Positions 13,279 through 14,816 of a stretch of DNA of 14,816 bases are shown here, one piece after another; position 1 is the stretch's first letter; every line of letters starts with the position of its first letter. The notes beneath the pieces are model-generated. The model was not told the origin of the DNA. It searched no databases and saw only the letters and a list, made by a program, of their open reading frames with translations. The position numbers were made by a program, and so were the translations under genes. Origin of the DNA: Flavobacterium sp. UBA6195 (GTDB lineage: Bacteria > Bacteroidota > Bacteroidia > Flavobacteriales > Flavobacteriaceae); assembly GCF_002422095.1 (NCBI RefSeq), contig NZ_DITB01000033.1, forward strand, positions 1-14,816. Reading direction: 5' to 3'.

Positions 13279-14816
13279 TTATTGCTTTTTTATTACTTTT
13301 TCAGATACATAAAACTTATCATCGAATACAAAAGTAATAATCACAAATTCAGTATTTGCTGAAGAAATATCAAAATTCATGCCGCTTTTTCCTGCACGAA
13401 TTCCTTCGACATCACCTTCTTCAACAACTTTTCCATCTAATGTAGAAATCATGTAATTTACTGAAGTTTCATAAGGCATCGTAAATTCTACTCGAATGGT
13501 ATCTGAAGTTGTAGGATTTGGTGAAACTACAACTGAAAAAGGATTTTTACCATCGATTTGTTGTACATTTAATGGTGTGTTTTTTACCAATTTTACTTCA
13601 TAAACCGTTGGATCAGCAGAAGTCAATCCAGTTTGATTATCTGTAAATGCCGAAGGTGAAGTACTTTGAATTCCTCCAAATAAATGCCCGATAACGAATT
13701 CTTCTGCTGTAATATTCGACAATTGAATTACTTCATTTGAATAATGAGGCAGCATTTTATTCGGAATAAATTCAGCTCCAGCTCCTTTTAAATTTGGCAT
13801 TTCCACTGGCAATTGGTATTCATACAAATCACCTGTTGCGGTTCGAGTAGTTCTACTAATTGTTTTTACAAAAGGAACCGTGTTATCTTGAATTAAATTT
13901 CCAGCTTGATAGAAATACTGACTCATCCCTCCAAAAAACAAATTATGCATTCTGTTATTGGTAGCATCATACAAACATGCTTTTCCGCTGTGATAATTAC
14001 TCAAATATTGATTGAATTGCGTCTGTGGAAAATAACCTCCTGCTTTAATATCAACTGGATATAAAAACGGTAATTCCACCGCAATTTGAAATACGCCTGA
14101 CGAAATCGTGTAACCTAATTCTCCATTAGGAAATATTTGAGGCAACAAATTATAATCGCGACGGTGTAAATGAACCGCATCCACAATTTCTTCATAATTG
14201 GCATAACTCAAAGAACTTCCCGAGTTATCAATCGTAAATTTTCGGATGGCATTTGAATAGGTTTGTGTAAACGTTGGATTGTTCATCGGATTGTATCGAC
14301 CATCAAAACGATGTCCGCCCACCAAATAAAATGTATTTCCAATTTTACCCAATTGTCCTCCCGTAATCGCAAAAACATCATTGGAAATTTGCTTGAAATA
14401 GGATGTAATTGGAGTTCCAGCAACAATTGCATTTACCAAATTAGGCACATCAACCGAAGTCAAATTATTGAAAGTTTTATGATCGGCTGCTGTTGTTGAA
14501 TAAGCATATCCTCCTACAATATACAATGCATCACCATCTTGATAAAAGTTCATGTTGGTCGATTGCAATTGCTCTTTAATTCCAGTCGGAAGCGAATTCA
14601 CGGAAGCTGACCAAGATTGTTGGGTAGCAATATCAACCACATACATATCAGTATTATTCTGAGCTCCTGGAAAAGCGTTAAAAGGCTGACGTGCATGAAC
14701 ACCATCTTTTCTTCCGCCAATAATAAGCCATTTTCCGTTGTGTTGCGCAAAAGCATAGGAATGCAATCCTGGTAGTCCTGAAACGGAAACCGGAGTTAAA
14801 ACTACATCATAATCAA
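13279..14816 (-). CDS. Secreted Kelch-type beta-propeller protein with type IX sorting domain, 5' end outside window
   Basis: The frame is open from the right edge to a stop at 13279 (512 codons visible plus a partial one), so the N-terminus and signal peptide are missing. A TTG at 14764-14766 is not a start: the frame continues upstream with sensible sequence (VVLTPVSVSGLPG). The visible part has Kelch-like blades with paired glycines followed by charged or aromatic residues (LIIGGRKDG, YIVGGYAY, YLVGGHRFDGRY, LFFGGMSQY), forming a predicted beta-propeller. The last 85 or so residues start FSVVVSPNPTTSDTIRVEF and end FYVSEKVIKKQ. This is a typical type A type-IX-secretion C-terminal domain, so the protein should cross the outer membrane and be surface-attached or released. 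Ligand and function are unknown. No clear terminator was seen in the 107 bases after it. Confidence 0.85.
   Translation of the reverse strand, partial: DYDVVLTPVSVSGLPGLHSYAFAQHNGKWLIIGGRKDGVHARQPFNAFPGAQNNTDMYVVDIATQQSWSASVNSLPTGIKEQLQSTNMNFYQDGDALYIVGGYAYSTTAADHKTFNNLTSVDVPNLVNAIVAGTPITSYFKQISNDVFAITGGQLGKIGNTFYLVGGHRFDGRYNPMNNPTFTQTYSNAIRKFTIDNSGSSLSYANYEEIVDAVHLHRRDYNLLPQIFPNGELGYTISSGVFQIAVELPFLYPVDIKAGGYFPQTQFNQYLSNYHSGKACLYDATNNRMHNLFFGGMSQYFYQAGNLIQDNTVPFVKTISRTTRTATGDLYEYQLPVEMPNLKGAGAEFIPNKMLPHYSNEVIQLSNITAEEFVIGHLFGGIQSTSPSAFTDNQTGLTSADPTVYEVKLVKNTPLNVQQIDGKNPFSVVVSPNPTTSDTIRVEFTMPYETSVNYMISTLDGKVVEEGDVEGIRAGKSGMNFDISSANTEFVIITFVFDDKFYVSEKVIKKQ

Noticed and set aside
13279..14766. 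TTG at 14764-14766 as start of the Kelch protein
   Set aside because: The frame stays open to the window edge with protein-like sequence, and the protein needs an N-terminal signal peptide, which is not found at that point.
1..14816. CRISPR array, tRNA, rRNA, insertion sequence or prophage
   Set aside because: No regularly spaced repeats with unique spacers, no cloverleaf sequences and no transposase, integrase or phage genes were seen on either strand.

Overview
This window looks like a chromosomal segment of a Flavobacteriaceae bacterium (phylum Bacteroidota). The evidence is the low G+C content, a sigma/FecR/STN-receptor trio of the Bacteroidota type, a C-terminal type IX secretion sorting domain, TAnnTTTG-type promoter boxes and weak ribosome binding sites. 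I see no rRNA, tRNA, CRISPR array, transposase or phage gene.

Region 1 (1-4800) is a putative cell-surface signalling locus. A lipoprotein gene with a duplicated domain (minus strand, running off the left edge) is divergent from an ECF sigma factor, a FecR-type anti-sigma factor and an outer-membrane TonB-dependent transducer with an N-terminal STN domain. A bipartite sequence, GTAGGG-N17-GTTA, occurs three times with identical spacing. Two copies point at the lipoprotein gene, and one starts on the last codons of the sigma gene and points at fecR. I read these as candidate promoters for the locus's own sigma factor, which would make the lipoprotein part of the regulon.

Region 2 (4775-11109, minus strand) is a five-gene operon: TolC-like outer-membrane channel, lipoprotein membrane-fusion protein, RND permease, a PII-like ferredoxin-fold protein and a DUF2892 small membrane protein. 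It is closed by a hairpin terminator.

Region 3 (11175-12912, minus strand) holds a sulfide:quinone-reductase-like flavoprotein and, 11 bases behind it, a 43-residue microprotein, followed by a terminator. The promoters of regions 2 and 3 share a Crp/Fnr-like palindrome (GNAAC-N4-GTTACA) at exactly the same distance from a TAnnTTTG box. This suggests that flavoenzyme and efflux pump belong to one regulon, possibly concerned with reactive sulfur.

Region 4 (12918-14816, minus strand) has a small exported Cys/Lys-rich protein with its own terminator, and the 3' part of a large secreted Kelch-type protein with a type IX secretion C-terminal domain, cut by the right edge.
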